Shown: positions 12,180-23,400 of the stretch, piece after piece | How positions within the stretch are numbered: the first letter of the stretch is position 1 | Layout: every line of letters begins with the position of its first letter | Origin: Parelaphostrongylus tenuis | Lineage: Eukaryota > Nematoda > Chromadorea > Rhabditida > Metastrongylidae | Length of the DNA: 64,000 nt | Assembly (NCBI GenBank): GCA_019055375.1 | Contig: JAHQIW010006028.1 | Span: 20,429-84,428 of the forward strand | Direction: 5' to 3' | Notes under the pieces: generated by a model | The model's database searches: none | Told to the model about the DNA's origin: nothing | What the model saw: only the letters and a program-made list of their open reading frames with translations | Position numbers and translations under genes: made by a program

Positions 12180-12540
12180 TCCACCCACTAACGTCTTTTG
12201 CCCGCCTGCCTGCTCTACTTATATAGAGCGTGTGCGATCCTTTTGATTGTCGACATTTCGCAGTGTTAAAAGTGCGCTAGATTCCGTGTTCCAATTGATT
12301 GAAATTTAGCACTTTCAGGTCGTGTTTCCGACTGCGTGTTCAACACCGCGAAGTGATTTCTCATTTCGTTACATAGTCACCAGGAATTGAACATGTACAG
12401 TGAACCGCGAAGAATCATGGGATCGAAAAGGTGAATCCGCTATCGCATGCTTTTGATATTCTTTGCTACATCGTTGATGTCAGTTAGAAACTCTTTGAGT
12501 CACTTCGTCATCGGGTGAAGTTCGAAGGCAAGTTGTTCTT
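12180..12540 (-). mobile_element. degenerate RTE-type LINE relic (3' coding part)
   Basis: Phrases follow the C-terminal coding region of the LINE at 38.0-38.6 kb in the same order: TCGACATTTCGCAGTGTT, then CGACTGCGTGTTCAACACCG, AAGTGATTTCTCAT.. and GGATCGAAAAGGTGAATCCG. All frames are broken. It sits within intron 2 of ShKT copy A. Confidence 0.6.
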
Positions 12541-12602
12541 TATGTTCACTTCTCAGCCCAGATGCTCATTTAGATGACTGAGACACACAAACAAATCTCT
12601 TC

Positions 12603-12770
12603 GTGAACAGCCGTGATGTTCCTGCCGTAACTTTGTCGTATGACACGAGTGGGTGGCATATCAAGCCTCTCTCATGTCCGATATGGAGGTATGCCGAAGT
12701 GACTGATAGAACACATCGTGCTTGTGCGTGGCCATCCCAGGTATGCATGCATAGGCATATCTTAGTAGAA
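12603..12770 (-). repeat. intron-2 block shared by ShKT copies A, C and E
   Basis: Read on the minus strand, this block (AAGCACGATGTGTTCTATCA, then TTCGGCATACCTCC) aligns with 15.20-15.33 kb (+) and 48.67-48.80 kb (+). In A and C it lies between exons 2 and 3. In E it lies downstream of the relic first exon. This shows that intron DNA was duplicated with the gene. An independent repeat cannot be fully excluded. Confidence 0.5.
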
Positions 12771-13685
12771 GCAGTTGCATGTCAAATCGGTACGGCGGAG
12801 CCTCCGTTTCTATGCCCTGAATTTACATATTTATCAGGAGAGCACCATACTATTTTGGTCGGCGTTTTTATCCTCCTGAAAAGGCCGCCACTGTAGCTCA
12901 CAATATTGGAGATCCCTCAGTGAGGAAGTTGCGTAGCTCGCCTTTATAACTCTCACAAAAGGAAGCGACCAGTATTGTTGATTGAGTTGTAAGATGGCAT
13001 ACACCGTAGAAAAGTTCCATTTGAAACGTTAGGTATTTCTGTGAAAGTCTGTTGAATAATGCCGATTCTTACTGATTTTTTGCTTTATTTTCATCTAGGT
13101 GAAATGCTAATTTTCACATAATCCACAAATTTAGTGTCACATATCAAAACATGCCTCTTACCTTCCCACATTTATCAGGTCGTTCTACGCCATCTAGCTT
13201 TACGGCTTCACCATACAACTTCGCGCAGTTTTCATCCGAGATGCTATTAGGACAATTTATAGCGTCAGGAGCAAACTGCAAAATAAATTTAGTTTTCCGA
13301 GGAACTGATGGCGGAAATAGTTGTAGCTTAAAGATACTCAGAGGTGTTTTCTTCCTGATGAGAACATACTATGAGGCAAAATCACGGTTGCTGACACTCT
13401 TTGAAGAATCTTGTAGGCTGGACACAACATGACTTACGCCAAATGACCTACTTTTAGTACACCAGCTACAGCAATTGTACAATTCTGATCTAAGATTCCA
13501 CCAACTACACTGCCTGAGATGGCTGTTATGTAAGCTAAAGCGATGAGCATTCTGAAAAATTATTGAGATTTATGCATAGAACTGGCGAAAACTGAAGCAC
13601 AAATCGATTATGCATCTGCCCTTCCGACTTTTAAGCCCTATTCTATCCATGCAAATGTTTAACAAGCAGAAAAAGTACCAGGTGA

Positions 13686-13747
13686 TTACTTTATTCAGCC
13701 ATTGATTTCTAACATTGAGCAAATCATATTTTGCTTCGAATTTTATG
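13686..13747 (-). promoter_or_regulatory. conserved upstream block of ShKT copy A
   Basis: On the minus strand this reads GAAGCAAAATATGATTTG, then CTCA and a GAAATCAATGGCTGAATAAA stretch, about 140-200 bases before the ATG. The same block precedes copies B, C, D, E and F at similar distances. Conservation in non-coding DNA next to divergent copies suggests promoter function, though shared descent alone would also explain it. Confidence 0.5.
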
Positions 13748-14527
13748 AACAAGGCTTATGCTAATCGAAACACCGTATTTGCGTGACGGCAGTCTGTCTT
13801 TAATCACTTGCAATGACGTCATCGTAGTCTTCATTCACAAGAACTTATCACGGATTTTCAAAATCTTCCTTATTAAATGAAAAATTCTTTTGAGAGGTTC
13901 CTAATATCGTAGTTTCAAAGTATTCAATATACAGTTGAAGGTGGCCTGATGAACTCTACATCATTTACTCACCAAACCTTTGATACCCAAAGCGTGAACT
14001 AGTTGGTTCCAAAAATTATCTGGAAAAAGGCACTTCTATCAAGAGTTGATCAAAGTCAAACATTTTCTCTTTATATTTATTTATTCGTAAAAGATTCCAC
14101 ATTTTCTTTGTTAGGAAACGGAATTGAAAAAGATTTTTTTCTCATATTCGATTTTCATAAATTGAACAGATCACAATAACAACATAACTATAGACTTTTC
14201 TTGCTTCGTCTTAAAGAAAAAGTACAGAAAACGTTTTCCTAATAGATGAAGATGAAGAGGATACGATAAGCTTCTATGAATTTTTGAGAGACGTGCCACA
14301 TTCCACATAATTCTGGCTCAACTTTTTTGATTTGGATTTTGAATTACAGATCCGAAGACACCTCTCAGAGATTTTTTTATAAATTCAAAAGAGAATTTTT
14401 GAGATTCCGTGGAGATCTTTATGAGCAAGAACTATCATGATGTCATGATGTCTATGAACAAACACAGGTTGCGACCATGCAAACGCAGCAATCCGATAAC
14501 CACACGATTTTTTTTTCATAAACTCAT

Positions 14528-14585
14528 GCAAAACATGGTTTGCTCATCACAACAGAAAGCAGTGGTTCAACGAAGTGCTCAGATG
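14528..14585 (+). promoter_or_regulatory. conserved upstream block of ShKT copy E
   Basis: Contains CATGGTTTGCTCATCAC, then GAAAGCAGTGGTTCAACGAA and GTGCTCAG, matching the block upstream of the other copies. It lies about 130 bases before the relic start codon at 14714 and points away from copy A. Confidence 0.5.
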
Positions 14586-14712
14586 TAGATTTCATTACTG
14601 CTGAACATTCACATGGATAGATATTGGCTCCAATGGTTGGCCAAAGAGATGCATAATCAATTCATGTACTATCTTTCATCAGTTCTGTCCATAAACTCCA
14701 ATAAGCCTTCAA

Positions 14713-14815
14713 GATGCTCACCGCTTTGGCTTACATAATAACTGTCTCAGACATTTTGGCTAAAGTATTGATGGACTCCAACTTTACAATTTCCGAGAAA
14801 TGCGCTTTTGAAATA
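14713..14815 (+). pseudogene. ShKT gene copy E, first-exon relic
   Basis: An ATG at 14714 opens a signal-peptide-like stretch, MLTALAYIITVSDILAKVLM, clearly homologous to exon 1 of copies A, C and D. The conserved cysteine after the signal peptide (SNC in the others) is changed to phenylalanine. No exon 2 or later exon was found downstream; only the intron-2 block near 15.2 kb follows. It lies head to head with copy A. Confidence 0.7.
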
Positions 14816-15139
14816 GGTCTATTACCGGTAACGTTCATGAAATTAGACATTACAACATGAAAACATGTGAGCACTGACAAATAATCTCAAAAAAATTTTT
14901 CACAGTAACTCCCGATTTACGTAGAGTTTTGATTTTTATGATGTAGGCTATTCACAGCTCAATAAGTGGTACTAGCCGCCTGTTATTGTAATATATGTAG
15001 AAGCGATTTGCGAATCTCTCTCACTAAAGGGATCTGCAGTCGATTAATCTCTGGGGTACGCCGAGCGACCTCATGCGGCAGTCAGTGTGTTAAACGCGCC
15101 TACCAAAGTAACTCTGTGCTATTTTGATTTGAAGGTTGA

Positions 15140-15335
15140 TTGACGGCAGCGACACTACTTTCTGCTGCACCGAATTAATGCATACGTCCTATGTAAATGT
15201 GGATTTGTCCGCGCATACATGGCTGAGATGCTCACATACAGGACATTCTGTTCTGAAAGTCAGTTTGGCACACCTCAAGGTCGGCTATGGAAGACTTTTC
15301 CATGCGAGCCTCTTAAGCTCTAAAATAATTTGACA
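15140..15335 (+). repeat. intron-2 block downstream of copy E
   Basis: Homologous to 12.60-12.77 kb (-) and 48.64-48.80 kb (+): GGACATTCTGTTCTGAAAGT, then GGCACACCTCAAGG and GGCTATGGAAG. It marks the extent of the duplicated gene segment. The 65-codon frame here is not supported as a gene. Confidence 0.5.
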
Positions 15336-15339
15336 GCCG

Positions 15340-16530
15340 TAACATCATGTGTAAGCACGGACTAGTTTCTTGTGTCCATATCAACCCCAACGAAATGGGA
15401 ACAGCACATGTTGCAGCTGCTTTATACTGGATTGAGAAGTTAACTTGATGAGCGATCTGCGTCCAGAGTTTTGCAACACCACTGAATGAACAATTTTTCA
15501 AAATGCTCTTCGGAAATCTTGTTGTTTCTGGAAGCAGCAGCATGACTCGTATCGTCATTAGCATTCGCGTGAAAATAATTGACGATTTGCTTAGGCGCAA
15601 TGTGAAATATCATGAATCTTATTCATTATGCTCTGCTGTGAAACAGACTTTTTGTTTTGTACTTACACAGCAGCAAGTACTAAAGTTTTCTGGCATCTAC
15701 ACGAATTTTACTACCCCATTTAAAGGAATGTGAAAGTAGGGTACATATATGAATAATCTTTTTTCAAACTCTGGCGAATGCAAGAGAGTTGCCAATTGCT
15801 TTGTTCAATCGCGGTCCTATCTCGTGGTGGTGGTTTACTTAACTCATGATAACGCCGATGACATCCTTCTGTTCTGCATCACTGCTAGCGTTCCTCATAT
15901 GTTACTTCAATCGTAGTAGTTACTGTTTCCAGTCTAAAGCATTAGTACTTGCCAAAATCATTAGGCGAAATATGTCTTCTCAGCGTAATCTTTGACAGTT
16001 TTAAGTGATCTCCAAAGTTCATAATCATATCTGGATGGCATTATTGTTGAGTGCTCAACTTGGCAGACGAGCAAAAAGTTATATATTTTTTCTAATCTGT
16101 TCTATGATGAAAAGTAATTTTGTGCACATTCTGCTTGCATTTTTCTCTATAGTTCTTCTTCCCAGTTTTCATCATTTATAGATGGATTCGACAATATCTG
16201 AGCAAGGTGTTACAGCGACAGCACTTTCTGGATTTTTATGACTTACCAATTTACATGCTTTGTAATAATTAGAAAACCGACCTTCCTTCAACTTCGGCTT
16301 CAGATCAATCACATGTTCTCGTTGATTAGAAAAAAGCATGAATTTGATAATGAGAGCTTTCTTATTTATTTTTTTCTTTGCACGCATGTACTTGGTTAAC
16401 GCTTCGACGCATTGCGCCTCTTCAGAGTCGATTCATCCGAGCCGATGCTTCACAATCGTCCATCCTCGTCGCGGTTTCGGCTTCGTTGTCTACATGCGTG
16501 CTTTATTACATGCTTCATATCTGCTACCAT
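15340..16530. other. no gene seen
   Basis: AT-rich DNA with only chance frames. No splice-bounded exon and no domain was found. Confidence 0.45.
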
Positions 16531-16536
16531 GACACA

Positions 16537-16622
16537 TCACACATACACGAACACACACACACGTACATACACACACAACATACACACAACATACACACAC
16601 ATACACTTACACACAAACACAA
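16537..16622 (+). repeat. (CA)n-rich microsatellite
   Basis: ACACATACACGAACACACAC-type imperfect repeats over about 85 bases. The overlapping Thr/His-rich frames are artefacts. Confidence 0.9.
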
Positions 16623-17486
16623 CTCACGAAGTTTTGGATAGCAATCAAATGGAATCTAATCAAAAAGAATCATCATCGTCAAGATAAACTTATGATGCGA
16701 TGTCGCGCTTTAACATTTATTTTCCTTTGTACATAACATATTTATTTCTAAAGAAATGGTCACACAATCTAAATAGTATTTTGAAATTTGTTGCTTCATT
16801 ACTAAGAAATAGACATCTAAAAGGGGACAATCAAGTTTTATAACTACGATCTACCTACTTTTTTGTATTTTTGTATAGGTGCTCAGAACAGTATTCATGT
16901 ATAAGCTACTCCATAGAAAACTGTTGCACACAAATGTATCTCCTGTATACCACAGATTAAGAGCAAATACCTTTCTGATCGAATGTTTTGAAAACTCGCT
17001 TGAAATCCAATATAACCTGATGAAATATTTTAAGCCTTTTAGAGGTTTGGTAGAGCATCTATAGGATTAGATGTACTTTTCGGTATATTCTCGCACATCT
17101 CATCACTAGCACATGCCTCTCAATTCACTCCTGCGGCTAAGGGGAGTCGCGCCTAAGATGAATTAGTCCACGTCAAGTGAAAAGATCACCTGAATACGGT
17201 GATTCACACTCGATTGCTCGTGGCTGATAAAAACGCATATAGCAATAGAAACGTAAGTTTGGCACTAAAAATACCATGCCAAACCTCTGGTAGGCTTAAA
17301 TTAATCTATCAAATCATAAGAGCGAATACTAAAAGATGAAACGGATACACAAAATACGGAACGTATTGCCTTATTCTATGCGCATGTGATCAAAATAAAA
17401 AGAGTTTCTTAGGATAATAAAATGTTGTAGTCTTCTAACGTTACAAAGATTACTAATGGTGGATAGCCGATAAATAAAGGACCATT

Positions 17487-20400
17487 TCATCTCATCACTT
17501 GCCCAACAATCAGCATAAAAATGAAAGTGAAAGCAGCAAATCGAAAGAACATCCGAAGATTCTCCACAGTTTCTTGAGTACGGTCGTTTTCCAGCACACG
17601 AATCACATGAACACCCATCAAAACCTTGCTGGTCGTGTAACAACTGAAACACATCGTAAATTTATTACCTCTCTTGGTGGACTACTTCCATACTCTCACC
17701 GTCATCTCTGATGAGTATCAACCTTTATAAACTATGTTCATTATTATTATTTATTTAATTATCTATATGACCCGTCATCACAGTTTTTTATGAGTGGATG
17801 CCAGTACTTCCAGCATTCGATTCGTTTTTCGTCTTCATCTTGAATGAGATGAAATATTGGTCGAGCATGTCTCTTGTAATCTCGAGTATGGCCTGGCTGT
17901 GGCGTTTCATAGGGCGTTCTGTTGACTGCCGGAGAATGCTGGAGGATGGAGCTCGGCTTCACGTGAGCCGCGATGATCATCACAGCTACTCGGCTACGGC
18001 GCTCCCATGATAATATATATTATTTTGCTGAAGAGCAGGCTTCATTTTATATCTTCAACTAAAAAAAGAAAATGGTTTTCTTCTTTGCTACGACAGAACT
18101 GATTGATTTTTCGACTGAACTTTATTTTTTTTCAATTCCTGAAGAGTGTCACCGAAACGTCAGGCATTATTTCATTGTGCTACAATATATTAAAATTTTT
18201 ATTTTAAACGATCTATTATTGAAACTTATTATGTAGATCTCAGCACTTCTTGCATTCGATCTGTTTTCACATTTATCCTCTATGAAAAATTTTCGAATAC
18301 TTCACGCGTTGCTTCGGCTTTGCTAAAAAAATTCGTTTTCTTCATGAATGTCGTAGAATGCTGGACGAGACCACCGTTCTTGCAATCTTGGAAGTATTTG
18401 AGCTAAGGCAACCTTTGATCCGTTAGTTGACAGATTGGAGGAAAATACTGCGAAAGCGGATCGAACTAACACCTTTCCTATCACCTTGCTTCCTGATGAG
18501 CCGCCAACTACTCTGCTACCCCCTCCCCGCCTCGTATCTCATAAGCGCTGCTATGGCCAATGACAACGGCGCCTCTGCTCATAAGAATACTGAACTGCCG
18601 ACTCAATGCCAACTTAGTAGGTAGTCGGTTATAGAATATCTTTTTCTCATGCGTTTAGATACATTTCTATGTCATTGACATCACTTCAGTGAAGAATGAG
18701 GTAAGCCACGCGCTTGGCTGTAGTTATAACGACTTGGAATAGCTTCAGAATAGCTTTATCACATTGTTTCAATGACAGGGAAAGGTAGATTGGTGCTTTC
18801 ATCTTTTGACTAAGTTAAAATCCTGCTGCATGCTGCGACAGTTTCACTTGTGCTTTATTGATAGAGTTCTTCTATCCATGGAGCTGAATTAGATGGAGTA
18901 ATCAACCTGTTTGGGTGTACCCTGGCCGAGTGGTTGTGGTGCTCGTTGTGTTGCTCACAGGGGCGAGCTCCACCCTCCTCACCCAACACTCCTCGACAGT
19001 CAACGAACGCTGTATTGAACGCCACAGCCAGGCTATTCTCGAAGCTGCAAAGAGAAACACCCAACCAGTGTCCTAAGATTTTCAAGAAGAAGACGATCAA
19101 ACGAGTTGAATGGTTGAAGTACTGGGATCCTCACAGTGAAAAAAAAACCACTGTGGAGACAGATCAATAAAGTGTCTAAAAGTCAACCTCCTTAAATCTA
19201 TGGACTAACTATTGTTGAGCAAAGCAACGTCTACTACACTAGAGCTCGGGCTTAAAAATCAGCATTCACGAGTGCTGATCGCTTTTGCTCATACATAGTA
19301 TATACAAAAAAAAATCACAATTGAAAGACACAAGCGCATAGAATTGTATTCAGCGTACATATCAACATGAAAATGAAAATTAGCGTGCAATAGCATTGCA
19401 ATTGACCTGCTTTCATTTTATCTAACCTGGTCTCATTTTCGTGTTTCTTATTGTAAACGGGTATGTTTTCAGACAATTTCGTACACTCTATCCTCACGGT
19501 AGACCCATATATATGTAAATAAAACAGTGTCACTAGAGCAATGATGATATTATTTTGCAGCATTTACTCATTAAACGCACCGAAAATTCAAAAGATCTCA
19601 GAGCTCTCTAAAAATAGGTCCAAATTCTAAGATAGATTATCTGCCCTTCAGAGTTGAGGAACATTTGAATGTTATGTAAAAGCTTACAAATACTCATCTG
19701 AGTCGTCTAGTTCTGTTCTTGAAATGTATAGTCGAGATATTTCATCGAATAAAAAGCGCCCCTAAAAGTCATATTATCACTTTCTTGCTCAGCAATGACT
19801 GTCAAATTCCAATTATTTTACAATTAGTATCAACACGAATATCGCATCACTTTCTACCGCAGCGAATGTGACAAACCACTTGCAGGCTTTTGGCCGTAAC
19901 TGAAATATCACCTGGTACTGCGTTATGACCGTTTTGTAAAGAATGGGTCCTTTCTTCTTCGAAAACCACTGCACACCGGTTGGTTCGTCCACAGGCATTT
20001 CACATGTGAAAACAACTGGATTTCCTTCAGTTATCTAGAAAAAGGATTATGCTACAAGAATTTATCACAGACCAAAAACCCAGTAAGCGTGTGAAATATT
20101 CGATTGCCCATGATTTCTTTCGCAAAATTGTTAATTTATTAATTATTCGCATCAGATCGGGTTATTGCGAAAAGGCTGCTGTATACTGCAGGGAGTCCTA
20201 GTAGCTTGCTCGTTCGGCTGTAGCATCACTGCTTGCCATCTAGATTGAATGCACTACATTACAGCAATGTTTCGATAGGCACCTCATGTACTGAACGACG
20301 GCGCCCACGTTGTAAGCATGGTTATCTGCAAAAGTCTTTTCCTGCGACCACACAGGAAGGAGCAGCAGTCTAGATAAGCCCTGAGTTCACTACGAGAACG

Positions 20401-23400
20401 ATACACACCACGTTTATTTGCTGCTTCGCGGCAAAGATCTACCAGCTCAAGCAAAGCCCATGTATCATGTTTGGAAAATAATGCTTTCGGTTTTCTGCAA
20501 TTGCCAGGACATGCTATTTTGAAAACTGCTCGGCAAATCAATACGACGTCGAGGAGAATCAACTTCAGAAGTTCATCATAGCAGTGAGAGAAAATTGCCA
20601 GAAACGACGCAATGTCGCTTGTCTCCAGGACAGTGCTTTACCTAACATTGCAAATCCTATTCGCCATTATTGCAACAAATTGGCTAGACCACGTTGTATA
20701 TCCACCGCGCAGCGGTGATATTGCTTCATGGGATTATTATCTTCTCTGCGCTCCAAAGCAGCATCTGCAGGAGAAAATAACTTGAAGATTACAACACGCC
20801 CAAAGTAACCTTACTGAAACCCAATAATGTAGAGTGGTATCCAAAACGTTTGCGTCAGCAGGGACTCGAATCCAGATCTTACTCTTTCCGGGAGCATGTG
20901 CTACGTTTTTGCACACCACTCTACATTATTGGATTTATTGTAAGATCATAACACCGCAATACGCGATCAAATAAAATGGATTCTGATTGATTATTGAAAC
21001 TCAATATCTGTCAGTATAAGGGGGTTTACGTCGATAATGACTGCCCCGCCAGACCGTAGACGGTTAGCTGTTGACAGATAACGCGTTGTAGCGTAGACAG
21101 GGTGCAGTGCGAAACGAGTGTCGGTGGTGCAACGGTTTAGCATATGCCCCGGAAAGAGTAAGATCTAGGTTCCATTCACGGCTCACGCAAACGTTTTTGC
21201 ACACCACTCTACATCATCATTGGGTTTCTAATGAATTATAACACCGCAATATGCGGTCAAATAAAATGAATTCTGATTAACCGTACTGACTTTTGATCGC
21301 CAATGTCAGTATTTCTGAGAGGAAGGCGTCTAATTTTTGCCTGATAAATGATTGCACGTCATTGGTCATGATGGTGATTACCTATTTGAATAGATGATTT
21401 CTTCAAACGAACAATAATTGCACCAACAAAAGTTCCAAAATGAGAAAGAAATTATAGGGTAATCCAGTAGCTAACTGGCTCCTCACTAAGTAGTTTCTTC
21501 TAACAACAGGAGCTGGAAGGCGAGGCAGAATTTCTCCGAAGAGAAATTCGCCTTTCGGAATGTAATCGAGCACTCGAATTTCTCCTAGCTCGTCAACGGA
21601 CGTAAGATTGCGGTCCACCATCGTCTCTTTGTCACATCGTCGCTAAAAAATATAGAAATATTGGCCATCTTCTTTACCTTTTAGCGAAGTACAGCGAGAA
21701 ATTTTGTGCGACAGAGTAGGATAATACCTGCATAGATACCTGATTGTTGAGTCTACAAAAAATTTCAACCATTCTTGACACCTAGGCCCCAAACTGAGTT
21801 ATCTACAATGTATATACATAACTTGGAGGGCATAGTGGGTGAAAATTATTGTGCGCAGTAAATTGCTTCTTTCATGGTACATTTTTCTGTTTCCTTTGGC
21901 GTAACGTTTAAACACAATCCATGTTAAAGTCACCCAAGTGTTAGCTATAGAAATACAACAATATTAACTCATAAACTTTGCATCAACTTAATAAGTCCAC
22001 ATGGGATTTACGTAAACTAATTCTCAATGACGAGGGTCATATAAGTTGGTTTTTTTGAATAGCTTTACTTTCTCTGTTTACAGCAGACCTAAGAAATAAA
22101 GTTTGTGTAGCTTTGAATAACATACATGATGCTGTGGAATCATAACAATGACCACATAACCTACCCAACATGGCCTGTACTGAATAAATTTAGTGCTTGT
22201 AGCAAAAGGCTTGCGTATCTCAAGCGGGACCAATGTGGAATCACACGGCACGGAACCGAACAGTTTGATCCAATTCAATTTCTCATTTAGATGAGACAAT
22301 GGCACCTTTGACTAAAACGACATTCAACATCATTCAGTTAAGGTTGCAGTGGACCTAAGAATATTACTCTTTCCATGTACACAGCAATTACAATTACTTT
22401 CTCCAATAAATTTCGAAAAAAACTATTTCTACACTAAAGGATGCTACAGTTTAGAATAAAAGATATTATTGTTTGACCTCTTTAGTGTGCATGTGGGACG
22501 TTATAAAACGTCATTTTGCTCTAACCTTCTAGCAGCATGGTAACAGAACATTAAGGAGCTAAAATTCTTTGAAAAAAATTTAGTACAACCGTAGCAGTTG
22601 CTTCTATCAGTGACCTAATCAGTGGCTGCATTTCTTACAAATGCACAAATTCTTGTCTTATCAAACCTTTTGCTACTCAAAATATGAATGTGGGCAAAAG
22701 TACACTAATAAGAAGATACCTTTGGACTCCAATATACCAAAGTTCCAAAAAGTTTAATCGATAAAACAATAAAATGAGTGCATCTTGTTGTCAATCAACC
22801 GTAAATTTTGAAGGTTTCGCTTACATGACAAAGCTTATCATGAGTGAAAATCTCCGAGAAATCCAATCAAATTTTACCTATTGAAAAATCGAAAAGGAAG
22901 AAAAGTTGACCTGAATCATGCACTGAATGCTTCTCGCCTGCTCTCCTAATTCTTCACCACATTTACTACAGTCACTCCATAACGAAGCCTAAAAACAACT
23001 GAGAAGCTGAGCAATAATACAAATAATGTTTACAAAACTGAGGACTTCAACAATCCCTTCGCATGAGGCCTACTCAAGCGCATCGAGTAAAGCCAAAGAT
23101 CACTGCCATTCGTGAAAAAAGGGAGAGAAGACGGTAACCTATTTTAGCCTATAATTTGTGGGCACGAGTGGTAACTACGCGCACAGTTTTTCTCATGACT
23201 CAAGAAGAAAGACATGTTCCGACACCGATAAATGCTTAAAATATCTCATAAATGAAAGTTTCACAACAGTTCGATCAATGCCTTATGAAAAACTCGCAAT
23301 CCAATTACTAAACAAATGACTATAGGATTGATATTAACTAATTTAGGTGTATCGTTGCACCTCAGCCCACATTTTGACCGATCGTGAAATGTCACACATC

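Larger units (their letters stand above)
9515..13551 (-). pseudogene. secreted four-domain ShKT protein gene, copy A (two frameshifts)
   Basis: Eight exons on the minus strand: 13551-13452 (signal peptide, MLIALAYITAISG), 13275-13162, 11132-11025, 10461-10351, 10286-10207, 10105-10051, 9724-9700 and 9612-9515. Exons 2-8 encode four ShKT domains, six-cysteine folds named after a potassium-channel-blocking peptide and common in nematode secreted proteins. The last three cysteines read CPKTCGYC, CPKTCGLC, CKRTCGFC and CGRLCGLC. Domain 1 uses exons 2-3, domain 2 exons 3-4, domain 3 exons 5-6, domain 4 the 25-base exon 7 plus exon 8. Compared with copy C there are two breaks. One base is missing in exon 3 at about 11048-11057, which shifts the start of domain 2. 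One extra A occurs in an A-run of exon 8 (9550-9556), which shifts the end of domain 4. The ATG lies one base after TTTTTCAG, so trans-splicing is likely. Exons 4-6 are intact. Probably an excretory-secretory protein gene that has decayed, or an allele with homopolymer errors. Confidence 0.85.

Noticed and set aside
17697..17730. CTGATGAG core considered as another hammerhead
   Set aside because: No GAAA segment or pairing stems at the right distance.
18934..19170. 78-codon plus-strand frame
   Set aside because: It is the body of a tRNA-derived SINE with a poly(A) tail.
19315..19563. 82-codon minus-strand frame with a hydrophobic start, considered as a missing Ig-gene exon
   Set aside because: No U-rich acceptor precedes it, the phases do not fit, and exon 20034-19835 already joins directly to the last exon.
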